A DNA stretch of 64,000 nt from Buchnera aphidicola (Phyllaphis fagi) (GCF_964058955.1 NZ_OZ060370.1:124001-188000); one strand, 5' to 3'. Shown: positions 10,115 to 21,791, numbered from the stretch's first letter. A program made the numbers and translations. The notes: generated by a model from the sequence alone, not told the origin.

Positions 10115-10942
10115 ATGAAAATTCAGTTTTGGTTAGAATACGTATCTAAATTATTGTATTGTTTTAATACATCTAAATTAGATTCTGAAATTTTAATAAG
10201 TCAAGTTGTTAAACAACCTAAGATATGGGTTAATATTTTTGATTATATTATACTAAGTATTTTAGAAATTTATAAATTAAATATTTTAGTAAAACGTAGA
10301 ATAAATTGTGAACCAATTGCTTATATTATAAAAAAGAAAGAGTTTTGGTCTTTTTCGTTAACAGTATCTAGACATGTTTTAATACCTCGTCAAGATACTG
10401 AAATTTTAGTACAAGAGATTTTAAATCGAATAAATTTATATGATAGTGTTTTAGATTTAGGATGCGGATCTGGTGCTATATCTTTATCTGTAGCATTTGA
10501 AAAACCTTACTGTAATGTTATTGGTGTAGATTATGTAAAACGATCTGTTATATTATCTAAAAAAAATGCTAAGATTTTAAATTTAGATAATGCTTATTTT
10601 TATCATAGTAATTGGTTTTCTTTAATTCGTCGTAGATTTAATATTATAGTAAGTAATCCTCCTTATATTAATAAAAAAGATATGATATATATTAATAAAG
10701 ATTGCCAATTTGAACCTATGAAAGCATTAGTTTCGAAGCATCATGGATTATTAGATATTAAATATATCATTAAACATTCTTATTATTATTTATTTTGTAA
10801 TGGTTGGTTATTAATTGAACATGGTTGGAAGCAAAAAAAAATAGTTTCTTATTTATTCAAGAAATATAATTTTTTCAATATCATGTCTTATAATGATTAT
10901 CATGGATATCATCGTATTACTGTGGGAAAAAAAATATTTTAA
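10115..10942 (+). CDS. prmC: Peptide chain release factor N5-glutamine methyltransferase
   Basis: Methylates the glutamine of the GGQ motif in release factors using S-adenosylmethionine. The 275 residues match E. coli PrmC (277). It has a helical N-terminal release-factor-binding domain, a Rossmann domain with DLGCGSGAISLS near residue 112, and the substrate-amide motif NPPY at residues 181-184. The gene lies directly downstream of its substrate gene prfA. The C terminus is drifted but full length. Confidence 0.96.
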   Translation: MKIQFWLEYVSKLLYCFNTSKLDSEILISQVVKQPKIWVNIFDYIILSILEIYKLNILVKRRINCEPIAYIIKKKEFWSFSLTVSRHVLIPRQDTEILVQEILNRINLYDSVLDLGCGSGAISLSVAFEKPYCNVIGVDYVKRSVILSKKNAKILNLDNAYFYHSNWFSLIRRRFNIIVSNPPYINKKDMIYINKDCQFEPMKALVSKHHGLLDIKYIIKHSYYYLFCNGWLLIEHGWKQKKIVSYLFKKYNFFNIMSYNDYHGYHRITVGKKIF

Positions 10943-11072
10943 ATTTTTAATTATTTATATTGTATTTTAATATATTAATAATATAGCTATTTATTTTTAA
11001 TATAAATTAAATGAATGATATTGTGTTTTTACTCCAATTAGTATTAATGAGAAAATTAATACAGGGATAATT

Positions 11073-12278
11073 ATGTTGAATAATTTAGTTTTAGTATTTA
11101 ATTTTGGAAGTTCTTCATTAAAGTTTTCTATTTTAAATCCTGATACTCAAGTAAAATATTTATTTGGTATAGTTGAATGTTTACATTTACCTCAATCTTC
11201 TATTACATGGTATCATAAAACATGTAAAAATTATAAAATAATTGGTAATAATATATCTCATCTCGAAGCTTTAAATTTTATTATTAATAATATTTTTTTT
11301 ATACATAAACAGATTATTGATAATGTGCAAGCTATAGGACATCGAGTTGTTCATGGTGGAAAGGAATTAAAAAAAACAGTCATTATTAATAATAGTATTA
11401 TTAAAAAAATTAAAGAAAGTATTATTTATGCTCCGTTACATAATCCGGTTAATTTATTAGGCATACAAGCTTCTTTAAAATATTTTCCTCATTTATCTAA
11501 AAGAAATGTAGCTGTTTTAGATACTTCTTTTTTTCGAAGTATGCCAGAAGAATCTTATTTGTATGCTATTCCATACAATTTTTATTTAAATTTTGGAATT
11601 AGACGTTATGGTGCTCATGGAATGAGTCATCTTTATGTTTCTCAAGTAACATCTGAAATATTAAAAAAAGAATTTAATACTTTAAATATTATTACTTGTC
11701 ATTTAGGTAGTGGATCATCAGTCTCTGTAATTGTAAATGGTGTGTGTATAGATACTTCAATGGGTTTTACTCCCACGGAAGGATTAGTTATGGGAACAAG
11801 AAGTGGCGATTTAGATTCTTCTATAATATTTTTTATGCATAAAATAATTGGTATGAATTTAGATGATATTCAGGAAGTTTTAATAAAAAAATCTGGTATT
11901 TTAGGATTAAGTAATGGTATTACTAGTGATTTTCGTTATATTGAAAAAAAATATTATCATAATAAAGAATCTCAACGTTCTGTTAATGTTTTTTGTCATA
12001 GATTATCGAAATATATTGCTTCTTATACTACATTATTAAATGGTCGATTAGATGCTATTGTTTTCACTGGGGGTATTGGTGAAAATTCTGTTTTAGTGAG
12101 AAGATTAACAATTTTAAAATTATCATTAATTGGAGTTCAATTAGATATTGCATTAAATGAATCTATAAAATCCGGGAAATATGGATTTATTAATAAAAAA
12201 AATACTACTCCAGTACTTGTTATTCCTACCAATGAAGAATTAATTATAGCTCAAGAAACAATTAAGATGTTTAGATAA
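11073..12278 (+). CDS. ackA: Acetate kinase
   Basis: Interconverts acetyl phosphate plus ADP with acetate plus ATP, giving substrate-level ATP together with Pta. The 401 residues equal the family length. The N-terminal VFNFGSSSLKF, the GHRVVHGGKE motif near residue 90, HLGSGSSV near 210, TPTEGLVMGTRSGDLD near 234-249 and FTGGIGENS near 330 are all intact. AGGG precedes the ATG by about 7 bases. pta follows on the same strand after 74 bases, the standard acetate-pathway operon. Confidence 0.98.
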   Translation: MLNNLVLVFNFGSSSLKFSILNPDTQVKYLFGIVECLHLPQSSITWYHKTCKNYKIIGNNISHLEALNFIINNIFFIHKQIIDNVQAIGHRVVHGGKELKKTVIINNSIIKKIKESIIYAPLHNPVNLLGIQASLKYFPHLSKRNVAVLDTSFFRSMPEESYLYAIPYNFYLNFGIRRYGAHGMSHLYVSQVTSEILKKEFNTLNIITCHLGSGSSVSVIVNGVCIDTSMGFTPTEGLVMGTRSGDLDSSIIFFMHKIIGMNLDDIQEVLIKKSGILGLSNGITSDFRYIEKKYYHNKESQRSVNVFCHRLSKYIASYTTLLNGRLDAIVFTGGIGENSVLVRRLTILKLSLIGVQLDIALNESIKSGKYGFINKKNTTPVLVIPTNEELIIAQETIKMFR

Positions 12279-12352
12279 TGTAATAATTTATTATTATTTA
12301 CTAAAGTGATATATTAAAAAAATGTATTCATTCATTTACAATATAGGTTTTT

Positions 12353-14461
12353 GTGAAACGTACTATAATGTTAATTCCGGTTTCAAAAAATATTGGTTTA
12401 ACCACTATTAGTTTAGGTTTAATTGATTTTTTTGAAAAATTAAAATTAGATATTGTATTTTTTAAACCATTTTACGAATCACGTGTTTCTCCTATCAATC
12501 TTGATGATACTAGTTTTATTTTAAATAAGTATTTTTCAACTCCTTTTATTAACTCAAGCAATATAAATCAGAAATTTTTTATTTTAGAAAAATTAAAAAA
12601 AAAATATTTATTAAAAAAAAGTATATCTTTATATTTAAATTATAAAAAATATTATGATATTTTATTAATTGAAGGTATAAAAAGTAATAATTCAGAATAT
12701 AATAGTATTCATCATTTAAATTTAGATTTAGCATATCATATAAATTCTGATATAATTTTTATATTATCTAATGATAAATCTTATAATATAGATTTTTTTT
12801 TAAATAAAATAAAAAATTTAAAAATTAAAAGCAATATCTTAGGAATTATAATTAATAATATTTTTTTAAATTATCAAGAAATATATATAAAAAATATTAA
12901 AAAAAATAAGATATATAAAAATGAATTTGAAAATACTAATCATATACCAATTATAGGTAATATTTTATGGAATAAAGATTTAGTATTTTTTCCAATTATT
13001 AAAATGTTTCAATCTTTTCAAGTTCATAAAATTGTAAAAATAAATTTTAATGTTAATTTAGTGAAATTATTTATATTATATAATGATTTAGTTTTTGATT
13101 ATAAAATAGATTATTCTCGTTCAATTATTATTATTCCATATGATATTTTTTTAAAAAAATTTATACATATTATAAATAAAAAATTAGATTATTTAAATTT
13201 TTATGCTGTATTATTAACTAATGTAATAAATATTAATCAATTTCAATGCAGTTGTTTGAGAAAGATTAAAAAATTAAAAATTTCTATTTTTTATACTTTA
13301 TTAAATATTAATGTTATTAGATATATTATTACAGGATTTAATTTAAGTATTTTAGAATATAATTATAGTCAAATAAAACAATCAAATAATTATATTGCTA
13401 ATTTTTTTAATAAAAAGTATATTTTATCTAAGAAATTAAATACTCAAAATGCTAATTATATATCATCTACTTCATTTATACACCATTTAAAAATACATGC
13501 TAGAAAAATTAATAAATGTATTTTGTTACCTGAAGGAAGTGAAATTCGTATTATTCAAGCTGCGTCTATAGTTCATAAATTAAGGATTGCTAGATGTATA
13601 TTATTAGGAAATATTTATGAAATACATCAAATTGCATTATCAAATAATATTATTTTATCAAAAAATATTAATATTATTGATCCTATATATATATATTCTC
13701 ATTATATTACTAGATTCATGCAATTACGTTATAAAAAGGGTATAACTCAGGATTTAGCAAAATCAAGTATTTATCATAGTAATATAGTTTTAGGGTCTTT
13801 AATGTTACATTCTGGTGAAGTAGATGGAGTAGTATGTGGAGTAAAGTATACTAGTTTTGATGTATTACGGTCTGCGTTTCAGATTATTGGAACTAATAAA
13901 AAAGAAAATATTTCTTTAGTTTCTTCAGTTTTCTTTATGTTATTAAAAGATTATGTATTAGTATATGGAGATTGTGCAATTAATATAAACCCAAATGCTC
14001 AACAGTTATCTGAAATAGCTATTCAAGCCGCAGATTTATCTAAACATTTTGGTATAGAACCTAGAATTGCCATGCTTTCTTATTCGACTGGTTTGTCAAG
14101 TCAAGGAGTAACAGTCGAAAAAGTAAGAAAAGCTACTTTATTAATTAGAAAGAAAAGACCTGATTTAATTGTTGATGGTCCGATTCAATATGATGCATCA
14201 ATAAATAAATCAATTGCATATATTAAATCTCCAGTATCTCCTTTATTAGGTAGTGCTACAGTATTAATTTTTCCTGATTTAAATTCTGGTAATATTACAT
14301 ATAAAGCTGTTCAACAATCTTCGAAAATTAATTCAATAGGTCCTATTTTACAAGGTTTAACAAGACCGATAAATGATTTATCTCGAGGCGCATCTATTAA
14401 TGATATTGTTTACACAATTGCAGTAACTGCAATTCAATCTAATCAAAAGAATATTCTATGA
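12353..14461 (+). CDS. pta: Phosphate acetyltransferase
   Basis: Converts acetyl-CoA and phosphate to acetyl phosphate, feeding AckA. The 702 residues compare with 714 in E. coli. The start is a GTG at 12353 with ATAGG just upstream, and KRTIMLIPVSKNIGLTTISL aligns with the E. coli N terminus. The first 340 residues (the P-loop-like and DRTGG regulatory domains) are strongly drifted and AT-rich. The C-terminal catalytic domain from about residue 375 is well conserved (ILLPEGSEIRIIQAA, DLIVDGPIQYDAS, SPLLGSATVLIFPDLNSGN). The contrast suggests relaxed selection on the regulatory half. Confidence 0.96.
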   Translation: MKRTIMLIPVSKNIGLTTISLGLIDFFEKLKLDIVFFKPFYESRVSPINLDDTSFILNKYFSTPFINSSNINQKFFILEKLKKKYLLKKSISLYLNYKKYYDILLIEGIKSNNSEYNSIHHLNLDLAYHINSDIIFILSNDKSYNIDFFLNKIKNLKIKSNILGIIINNIFLNYQEIYIKNIKKNKIYKNEFENTNHIPIIGNILWNKDLVFFPIIKMFQSFQVHKIVKINFNVNLVKLFILYNDLVFDYKIDYSRSIIIIPYDIFLKKFIHIINKKLDYLNFYAVLLTNVININQFQCSCLRKIKKLKISIFYTLLNINVIRYIITGFNLSILEYNYSQIKQSNNYIANFFNKKYILSKKLNTQNANYISSTSFIHHLKIHARKINKCILLPEGSEIRIIQAASIVHKLRIARCILLGNIYEIHQIALSNNIILSKNINIIDPIYIYSHYITRFMQLRYKKGITQDLAKSSIYHSNIVLGSLMLHSGEVDGVVCGVKYTSFDVLRSAFQIIGTNKKENISLVSSVFFMLLKDYVLVYGDCAININPNAQQLSEIAIQAADLSKHFGIEPRIAMLSYSTGLSSQGVTVEKVRKATLLIRKKRPDLIVDGPIQYDASINKSIAYIKSPVSPLLGSATVLIFPDLNSGNITYKAVQQSSKINSIGPILQGLTRPINDLSRGASINDIVYTIAVTAIQSNQKNIL

Positions 14462-14496
14462 AGATAGTAATTATTTAAATCTATAAAATATTTTAT

Positions 14497-14787
14497 TTAT
14501 ATAGAAATTTCAATATCACTACTTATTGTACAATAGCAAGATAAAATTTCTCCTGGGTTTAGAAAAGCAATAAAATTATTATTAAAATATTTAATTTTTC
14601 CTTTGATTAATTTTACTCGACATGTTCCACAGTATCCTTTTTGACATTGATAAATTATATTAATGTGATTTAATTTTAATATTTCTAATAATGAATGTTT
14701 TTTATATTTTTTATTAATTTTATATTTTTTATTATATATTGTAATAATATAATGTTTTTTATTATAATTTAAAATGTTTAAATTCAT
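14497..14787 (-). CDS. yfaE: 2Fe-2S ferredoxin for ribonucleotide reductase maintenance
   Basis: YfaE-type ferredoxin that helps to form and repair the diferric-tyrosyl radical cofactor of NrdB. Its 96 residues hold the plant-type cluster ligands C48, C53, C56 and C84 (C-x4-C-x2-C-x27-C), in [10 protein letters not shown] and LSCYC. The N terminus is about 12 residues longer than in E. coli and its start overlaps the end of nrdB by 26 bases, so translational coupling is likely; a later start is possible. It is the last gene of nrdA-nrdB-yfaE, the usual enteric order, and ends 35 bases from the convergent pta. Confidence 0.93.
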   Translation of the reverse strand: MNLNILNYNKKHYIITIYNKKYKINKKYKKHSLLEILKLNHINIIYQCQKGYCGTCRVKLIKGKIKYFNNNFIAFLNPGEILSCYCTISSDIEISI

Positions 14788-15895
14788 CTTTTTTTATTTC
14801 AGCATCTATTTGTCCTATTAAGTATGAACTGTTTTCTACTTCTTGAGGAGCTATTTGTACATTATCTGACATTAACCAATTATTAATCCATGGAATAGGG
14901 TTTTTTTGTTTCTTGAAAACAATGGGTAAATTAATAGCTTGCATTCTCATATTAGTAATGTACTCTATATATTTCCATAGAATATTTTTATTTAACCCTA
15001 ATATAGATCCATCTTTAAATAAATATTCAGCCCATTGTTTTTCTTGTTGTGCAGCTTGTATAAACAAATTCATTGATTCTTCTTTAGAATTATTAATAAT
15101 TTGAATCATATCTTTATCATTTTCGTGATTTTTTAAGATATTTATAATGTGTTGAGTACCTGTAAGATGTAAGGCTTCATCTCTTGCAATTAATCTAATG
15201 ATTTTTGCATTACCTTCCATTAATTCAGATTCTGCAAATGCAAAAGAACAAGCAAAACTAACATAAAACCGAATTGCTTCAAGAACATTAATATTAATTA
15301 GACATAAATATAATGCTTTTTTAAGTGATTTAAGATTTATTTTAATATTTTTATTATCTTTTATTTTATAATTTCCTGATCCAAATAAATGCCAATATCC
15401 TGTCATAGTTATTAAAGTATCATAATATTGGGATATATCCTTGGCTCGATTACAGATATTGCTGTTAGAAATTATATTATCAAATATTACTGAAGGATTA
15501 TTTACAATATTTCGAATAATGTGTGTATATGATCTTGAATGAATAGTTTCAGAAAAAGACCATGTTTCTATCCATGTTTCTAATTCAGGAATAGAAATAA
15601 TAGGTAAAAAAGCTATATTTGGACTACGACCTTGAATAGAATCTAATAATGTTTGATATTGTAAGTTACTAATAAAAATATGTTTTTCATGTTCTTTTAA
15701 TTGTTGAAAATCAATACGATCTTTAGATAAATCTATTTCTTCTGGTCGCCAAAAAAATGATAATTGTTTTTCTATTAATTGTTCAAAAATTTTATATTTT
15801 TGTTGATCATATCTAGCTATATTGACAGATTGTCCAAAAAACATGGGTTCTTTTAATTGATTGTTTTTTTTTTTAGAAAAAGTTGTATATGACAT
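14762..15895 (-). CDS. nrdB: Ribonucleoside-diphosphate reductase class Ia, beta subunit
   Basis: The R2 subunit, which holds the diiron site and tyrosyl radical used by NrdA to make deoxyribonucleotides. The 377 residues match E. coli (376). The N terminus YTTFSKKKN and LKEPMFFGQ are nearly identical to E. coli. The radical tyrosine lies in [14 protein letters not shown] near residue 122, and iron ligands occur in [13 protein letters not shown]. The C-terminal peptide that docks into NrdA ([16 protein letters not shown]) is kept. It lies 14 bases after nrdA, in one operon. Confidence 0.98.
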   Translation of the reverse strand: MSYTTFSKKKNNQLKEPMFFGQSVNIARYDQQKYKIFEQLIEKQLSFFWRPEEIDLSKDRIDFQQLKEHEKHIFISNLQYQTLLDSIQGRSPNIAFLPIISIPELETWIETWSFSETIHSRSYTHIIRNIVNNPSVIFDNIISNSNICNRAKDISQYYDTLITMTGYWHLFGSGNYKIKDNKNIKINLKSLKKALYLCLININVLEAIRFYVSFACSFAFAESELMEGNAKIIRLIARDEALHLTGTQHIINILKNHENDKDMIQIINNSKEESMNLFIQAAQQEKQWAEYLFKDGSILGLNKNILWKYIEYITNMRMQAINLPIVFKKQKNPIPWINNWLMSDNVQIAPQEVENSSYLIGQIDAEIKKDEFKHFKL

Positions 15896-15909
15896 GTTTA
15901 TACCTATGT

Positions 15910-18198
15910 TTAAAGTATACAGGAACCGCCTGAACAGTGAAAATCATCATTATCATTGAAATTTTGATATTTATTATGGTCTTTAAAACTATCTCGAGTA
16001 TTTTGATAATATAATGTTTTTAATCCTAATTGATAAGAAATCAATAAATCTTGTAAGAGAATTTTCATAGGTATTTTATTATTTGGGAATTTTTTAGGGT
16101 CATAATTAGTATTTGTAGATATTGATTGATCAATAAATTTTTGCATAATACCTACTAATCTTAAGTATCCAATATTATTAGGTATATCCCATAAAAATTC
16201 ATATTTTGATTTTAATTTCTCATATTCTGGAATTACTTGTTTTAACATACCATCTTTTGAGGCTTTTATTGTGATACAGCTTCTAGGTGGTTCAATACCA
16301 TTTGTAGCATTAGAAATTTGTGAAGATGTTTCTGATGGCATAATTGCTGATAGAGTAGAATTTCTTAATCCATATTTTTTAATTTTGTTTTTTATTTTTT
16401 TCCAATCTAAATGTAATGGCTCATGACATATAGAGTCAATATGTTTTTTATAAGTATCAATAGGTAATATACCTTGATAATAATTTGTTTGATTAAACCA
16501 ATCACAAGGTCCTTTTTCTTTTGCTAAATTGCAGGATGCAAGTAATAAATAATATTGAATGTATTCAAAAGTTTTATGTGTTAGATTATTTGCACTTCCA
16601 TCGGAATATCGAACATTATTTTTTGCTAAATAATATGCAAAATTAATTACTCCAATACCTAATGATCGTCTTTTTTTTGCACCTTTTTCAGCTGCAAAAA
16701 TAGGATATTTTTGATAATCAATTACTGCATCTAAAGCTCTTACTATTAAGTCAGATAATTCTTTTAATTCTTCTAAATGTTTAATAGCACCTAAATTAAA
16801 TGCAGATAATGTACATAAAGCTATTTCAGCTTTTTGATCATAAATATCGTGAATTGGAGATGTAGGTAAGGTAATTTCTAAACATAAATTAGATTGTTTG
16901 ATGGGAGCAATGTTAGGATTAAACGCACTATGTGAATTACAATGATCAACATTTTGTATATAGATTCTTCCTGTTGATGTTCTTTCTTGCATAATTAATG
17001 TAAATAAATCTATAGCTTTAACTTTTTTTTTTCTTATATTTTTATCATTTTCATATTTTATATATAATTTTTTAAATTTTTTTTGATTAGAAAAAAAATA
17101 CTTATATAATTTTGGAACATCTGATGGACTAAATAATGTAATATACTCCTGAGATAACATTCTTGAATACATTAATTCATTTATTTGTATACCGTAGTCA
17201 ACATGTCGTACTCTATTTTCTTCTATTCCTCTATTATTTTTTAAAACAATTAAACTTTCTACTTCTAGATGCCATATTGGATAAAATAAAGTTGCTGATC
17301 CTCCTCTGATTCCTCCTTGTGAACAGGATTTTACTGCTGTTTGAAAATGTTTGAAAAATGGTATACATCCTGTATGAAAATTTTCTCCATTGCGAATAGC
17401 ACTACCAATAGCTCTTATTTGCCCAACATTTATTCCAATTCCAGCTCTTTGTGATATGTATTTTATAATAGCACTTGAAGTAGCATTGATTGAATTTAAA
17501 CTATCTGCACATTCAATTAAAACACAAGAACTAAATTGACGCGTTGGGGTACGAACGCCAGACATAATTGGTGTAGGTAACGAAATTTTAAAAGTAGATA
17601 TAGCATTATAAAAATTTTTTACATATTTCATTCTATTAGATTTAGGGTATTTTGAAAATAAACATGCTGCAATAAGAATATATAGAAATTGTGCGCTTTC
17701 GTAGATTTTTCCAGTAATTCTATTTTTAATGAGATATTTTCCTTCTAATTGTTTTACTGCTGCATATGAAAAATTCATATCTCGATTATGATTTATAAAA
17801 GAATCCATATGGTCATATTCTTGTTTAGAATAACTATGAAGAAGGTGTGCATCATATTTTTTAAGTTTGACCATATTTTTTATATGTTGATATAATGTAG
17901 GAGGTTGAAATTGTCCATATGCTTCTTTTCGGAGATAAAAAATAGATAATCGTGCTGCTAAATATTGATAATTAGGTGTTTTTTTAGATATTAAATCTGC
18001 AGAACATTTAATTATAATTTCATGAATTTTTACAGTTTTTATGTTATTGTAAAATTGTATTTTAGAATTTGATTCGATTTGAGATATAGAAATATTTTTT
18101 AATTTTTTTGATGCTAATGTTAATATTTTATTAATTTTTTTAAAATTAATATTTTCTTTCTTACCATTTCTTTTTGTTACTAATAAAGGTTGATTCAT
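15910..18198 (-). CDS. nrdA: Ribonucleoside-diphosphate reductase class Ia, alpha subunit
   Basis: The catalytic R1 subunit, which reduces NDPs to dNDPs. Its 762 residues match E. coli NrdA (761). An ATP cone at the N terminus ([16 protein letters not shown]) indicates that dATP regulation is retained. Active-site cysteines occur in [22 protein letters not shown] and [13 protein letters not shown], and the swinging C-terminal pair is CSGGSC just before the stop. The nrdB and yfaE genes follow. It is preserved at full length with no sign of decay, as expected for the only visible dNTP source. Confidence 0.98.
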   Translation of the reverse strand: MNQPLLVTKRNGKKENINFKKINKILTLASKKLKNISISQIESNSKIQFYNNIKTVKIHEIIIKCSADLISKKTPNYQYLAARLSIFYLRKEAYGQFQPPTLYQHIKNMVKLKKYDAHLLHSYSKQEYDHMDSFINHNRDMNFSYAAVKQLEGKYLIKNRITGKIYESAQFLYILIAACLFSKYPKSNRMKYVKNFYNAISTFKISLPTPIMSGVRTPTRQFSSCVLIECADSLNSINATSSAIIKYISQRAGIGINVGQIRAIGSAIRNGENFHTGCIPFFKHFQTAVKSCSQGGIRGGSATLFYPIWHLEVESLIVLKNNRGIEENRVRHVDYGIQINELMYSRMLSQEYITLFSPSDVPKLYKYFFSNQKKFKKLYIKYENDKNIRKKKVKAIDLFTLIMQERTSTGRIYIQNVDHCNSHSAFNPNIAPIKQSNLCLEITLPTSPIHDIYDQKAEIALCTLSAFNLGAIKHLEELKELSDLIVRALDAVIDYQKYPIFAAEKGAKKRRSLGIGVINFAYYLAKNNVRYSDGSANNLTHKTFEYIQYYLLLASCNLAKEKGPCDWFNQTNYYQGILPIDTYKKHIDSICHEPLHLDWKKIKNKIKKYGLRNSTLSAIMPSETSSQISNATNGIEPPRSCITIKASKDGMLKQVIPEYEKLKSKYEFLWDIPNNIGYLRLVGIMQKFIDQSISTNTNYDPKKFPNNKIPMKILLQDLLISYQLGLKTLYYQNTRDSFKDHNKYQNFNDNDDFHCSGGSCIL

Positions 18199-18291
18199 GT
18201 TAAATAACCGAAAATTTAATGTTATATAAAAAAATTATATTCTATTTATATTTTTTATAATATTTTAAATGTATACAATATTAATTAATAT

Positions 18292-20832
18292 TTATTGAAT
18301 ATATTTATTGTTTTGAGAAATTTTTTGTAATGCTACAACTTTTTCTTGTTTAGAAGTTCTAATTAAAATAACACCTTGTGTATTTCTTCCTAATGTTCTT
18401 ATTTCAGATACTCTTGTTCGTACTAAAGTGCCTGCGTCAGTAATGATAATAATTTGGTCATTTTCATTGACTTCTATAGCGCTAATCATAATACTATTTT
18501 TTTTTGTTATTTTAATAGATCTTATTCCTTTAGTAGCCCTTGATTTAATTGGAAATTGTATAATTTTTGTTCGTTTACCATATCCATGTTCTGTTACAGT
18601 TAAAATTTCTCCATTTTTTTGAGGTACTAATAAAGATACAACTTTATCATCTTTATCAATTTTTATACCTCTTACTCCAGATGCAGTTCTTCCCATTTTT
18701 CGAACTTCTTTTTCTGGAAAGTGTACTACTTTCCCTTTTTGGCTGAATAACATAATATTATTTTTACCAGTAGTTAATGAAGCTCCAATTAATTCATCAT
18801 TATTTCGTAAATTAATTGCAATTATTCCGGTAGAACGTGGTTTTTTAAATACACTTAAAGAAGTTTTTTTTACTATACCTTGTGAAGTAGACATAAAAAC
18901 ATTTGTATTATTTTCAAATGTATTAAAATTTAGTATTGCAGTAATTCTTTCTTTTTTATTTAATGGTATTAAATTAATAATAGGTGTGCCTCGTGCATGT
19001 CTACTAGCTTCTGGAAGTTGATATACTTTAATTCTATATAATATTCCTTTATTAGAAAAACATAAAATAGTATCATGCGTATTTGTAATTAGTAAAGTTT
19101 CAATACAATCTTCTTCTTTAGTTTTAGCTGCTGATCTTCCTTTTCCTCCTCTATGTTGTGCTTCATAATCTGATAATGGTTGATATTTTACATATCCTGA
19201 ATGAGATAATGTAACTACTACATCTTCTTTTGTAATAATATCTTCAATATTAAAATCAAGATCATTATTTTGAATTTCAGTTTTTCTTATATCTCCAAAA
19301 TTATTTTGGATAGTTTCTAATTCTGTTTTAATGACTTGAATCATATTGTTATTATTATTTAAAATATATAATAATGATTTTATTTTTTTTATTAATGTAT
19401 TGTATTCTTGTAGTATTTTTTTATATTCTAAATTAGTTAATTTATTTAATTTTAGTTCAAGAATAGATTGTACTTGTTGTTTTGTAAATTGATATTTTTT
19501 ATTTTCAAAATTGTGATTTTTTTTGTGTATATTCAACAATTGCATATTTTTTAAATTAATAATGTTAGATATTTTTTCAGTAATTTCCCATTCTTGATTT
19601 AGTAACATAGTTGTTGCATATTTTGTTTTATTAGATGTTTTAATTAATTGAATAATTTTATCAATATTTGTTAATGCGACAGTTAACCCTTGTAGCATAT
19701 GTGCTTTTTTACGTGTTTTATTGAGTTCAAATATACTTCGACGGGTAATGACATTTTTACGATGTGATAAAAAACATTTTAAAATATTTTTTAAAGACAT
19801 GGTTTTTGGTTGTCCATGATATAATGCTACCATGTTAATACCAAAAGAAATCTGCATAGGTGTTAATATATATAGTTGATTTAATAATATTTCTATAATT
19901 GTATTTTTTTTAGTTTCTATAACAATTCGCATACCATCTTGATCAGATTCATCTCGTAGAGCGTGTATTCCTTCGATTTTTTTATTTTTTACTAATTCTG
20001 CAATTTTTTCAATTAATTTTGATTTGTTTACTTGATATGGAATTTCATAAATTATAATTGATTCTCGTCGACTTTTAGGATGTACTTCTATTTTATGTCT
20101 AGATCGAATATAAATTTTACCCTTTCCTGTGCGATATGCATTTTCAATACCTTGTTTCCCATTAATTATACCAGATGTTGGAAAATCAGGTCCAGGTATA
20201 TATTGCATTAATTCTTTCAATGAAATTTTTTTATTATTAATATATGCTAAACATGCATTAATTACTTCATTTAAATTATGTGGAGGAATATTTGTAGCCA
20301 TACCTACTGCTATTCCAGAAGATCCATTAATTAATAAATTTGGTATTCTTGTTGGAAGGATATCTGGTATTTTTTCTGTTTCATCATAATTATAAGAAAA
20401 TTTAACAGTATTTTTTTCTAGATCATATAATAATTCATGCGCTATTTTTGACATTCTAATTTCTGTATATCTCATAGCAGCTGCAGCATCACCGTCAACT
20501 GATCCAAAATTACCTTGTCCTTCTATTAAGGTATATCTCAAAGAAAATGATTGAGCCATTCTTACTATTGCTTCATATACTGCTGTATCTCCGTGGGGAT
20601 GATATTTTCCTATTACATCACCTACAACTCGTGCCGATTTTTTGTATGGTTTATTCCAATCATTATTTAATATTTTCATAGCAAATAGTATTCTACGATG
20701 TACTGGTTTTAATCCATCTCGAACATCAGGTAAAGCTCGACCCACAATAACTGACATAGCATAATCTAAATAGGAAGATTTTAATTCTGTTTCAATATCG
20801 ACCTGTTTGATTTCTCTAGCAAGGTCCTTCAT
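18292..20832 (-). CDS. gyrA: DNA gyrase subunit A
   Basis: The breakage-reunion subunit of gyrase, which introduces negative supercoils. The 846 residues are shorter than E. coli (875) mainly through loss of the acidic C-terminal tail. The catalytic tyrosine is Y122 in MRYTEIR, and the GyrA box QHRGGKG begins the C-terminal wrapping domain near residue 560. In the quinolone-determining segment the residues are T83 and E87 ([11 protein letters not shown]), where E. coli has S83 and D87. The coiled-coil region around 400-500 is lysine/asparagine-rich. It is transcribed toward nrdA with 93 bases between them; a probable promoter lies upstream at 20879-20907. Confidence 0.98.
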   Translation of the reverse strand: MKDLAREIKQVDIETELKSSYLDYAMSVIVGRALPDVRDGLKPVHRRILFAMKILNNDWNKPYKKSARVVGDVIGKYHPHGDTAVYEAIVRMAQSFSLRYTLIEGQGNFGSVDGDAAAAMRYTEIRMSKIAHELLYDLEKNTVKFSYNYDETEKIPDILPTRIPNLLINGSSGIAVGMATNIPPHNLNEVINACLAYINNKKISLKELMQYIPGPDFPTSGIINGKQGIENAYRTGKGKIYIRSRHKIEVHPKSRRESIIIYEIPYQVNKSKLIEKIAELVKNKKIEGIHALRDESDQDGMRIVIETKKNTIIEILLNQLYILTPMQISFGINMVALYHGQPKTMSLKNILKCFLSHRKNVITRRSIFELNKTRKKAHMLQGLTVALTNIDKIIQLIKTSNKTKYATTMLLNQEWEITEKISNIINLKNMQLLNIHKKNHNFENKKYQFTKQQVQSILELKLNKLTNLEYKKILQEYNTLIKKIKSLLYILNNNNNMIQVIKTELETIQNNFGDIRKTEIQNNDLDFNIEDIITKEDVVVTLSHSGYVKYQPLSDYEAQHRGGKGRSAAKTKEEDCIETLLITNTHDTILCFSNKGILYRIKVYQLPEASRHARGTPIINLIPLNKKERITAILNFNTFENNTNVFMSTSQGIVKKTSLSVFKKPRSTGIIAINLRNNDELIGASLTTGKNNIMLFSQKGKVVHFPEKEVRKMGRTASGVRGIKIDKDDKVVSLLVPQKNGEILTVTEHGYGKRTKIIQFPIKSRATKGIRSIKITKKNSIMISAIEVNENDQIIIITDAGTLVRTRVSEIRTLGRNTQGVILIRTSKQEKVVALQKISQNNKYIQ

Positions 20833-20878
20833 ACAATGATTTCTCTTTAAAGTAATTTATTTTTGTATTGAATATTAA

Positions 20879-20907
20879 ATTGTATCACAATAGAATTTTT
20901 AGGTGAA
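20879..20907 (-). promoter_or_regulatory. Probable sigma-70 promoter of gyrA
   Basis: Read on the - strand, TTCACC (20907-20902) and TACAAT (20884-20879) are separated by 17 bases, the best spacing, about 47 bases before the gyrA start. It is an inference from consensus only; AT-rich DNA makes chance -10 boxes common, but the -35 has two Cs and stands out. Confidence 0.45.
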
Positions 20908-21029
20908 CAAAAAAATATTATTTATTTGTTAATTTTATAATATTGTTTTAATTAAGTATAAATATTTATATGTTGTAGTATATAACATTATATATAATGA
21001 ATATTATTATTTAAATATATAGGATTAAT

Positions 21030-21716
21030 ATGAAAGATACAGAAAAGACAATGATAGAAAATTTATTTTCTAGATTAAAGCATACAGAAAATAAAACACC
21101 AAATCGTGATCAGGAAGCAGAAAGAATTATTCATAATTTATCATCTAAACAGGTTAATTCGATTTATTATATGGTTCAAACTATTTTAGTGCAAGAATCT
21201 ATAATACATAAATTAAATAATCAAGTGAAGTTATTGCAAAACGCACAAAATGATAGAAATAATAAAAATACTGAATTTTTATCTAGTAAATTAGGTAATA
21301 ATATTTTTAATACTAAAAAAGATGACATAAATTCTAATTATAGAAATGATAATAAGGGAAAATATTATTCTTCAGATAATAAGGATTATAGTACAACTAA
21401 AAATAGCATGCTTGGTGGAGTATCCAGTTTTTTAGGAAATGCTGTTCAAACTGCTGTAGGTGTTGCAGGTGGTATGGTAGCTGGTAATATGTTAACTAAT
21501 TTATTTAATCATGATCAATCTGAAAAAAATATAGAAAATAATTTATTAAATACATCATATTTAGATTCTAATATGGTTTCTTCAGAAACTGATAGAGATC
21601 ATTTAATAGATTCAGAATTATCAAATCATATAAATCCTGATGATAGTAATTTAGAATATGTTGAGTATCAAGATTCTGATATGGATGATATGATTGATGA
21701 CGAAAGTTTTATTTAA
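21030..21716 (+). CDS. DUF2076 family protein of unknown function
   Basis: The first 70 residues (TMIENLFSRL, a short gap, DQEAERII, then YYMVQTILVQESIIHKLN) match the DUF2076 N-terminal helical region, and a Gly/Ala-rich hydrophobic segment near residues 128-150 (GGVSSFLGNAVQTAVGVAGG) is also typical of that family. The rest is acidic and Asn/Ser-rich and ends in DMDDMIDDE. There is no signal peptide; the Gly/Ala segment could associate with membranes. Family function is unknown and none can be assigned here. It diverges from gyrA and converges with ahpC, and has AGGA before its ATG. Retention of a full-length frame in such a reduced genome argues that it is used. Confidence 0.8.
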   Translation: MKDTEKTMIENLFSRLKHTENKTPNRDQEAERIIHNLSSKQVNSIYYMVQTILVQESIIHKLNNQVKLLQNAQNDRNNKNTEFLSSKLGNNIFNTKKDDINSNYRNDNKGKYYSSDNKDYSTTKNSMLGGVSSFLGNAVQTAVGVAGGMVAGNMLTNLFNHDQSEKNIENNLLNTSYLDSNMVSSETDRDHLIDSELSNHINPDDSNLEYVEYQDSDMDDMIDDESFI

Positions 21717-21748
21717 AAAAATTTAAATAATACTTATGAAATATTTTG

Positions 21749-21780
21749 AAACCAGCAATAAAATAGTTTTATGCTGGTTT
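21749..21780. terminator. Bidirectional hairpin between the DUF2076 gene and ahpC
   Basis: AAACCAGCA (21749-21757) pairs with TGCTGGTTT (21772-21780), and TAAAA/TTTTA extends the stem inward past one bulged A. It is GC-rich for this genome, lies between convergent genes and is followed by T-rich DNA on the + strand and A/T-mixed DNA on the other. Confidence 0.75.
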
Positions 21781-21791
21781 ATTTATTAATA

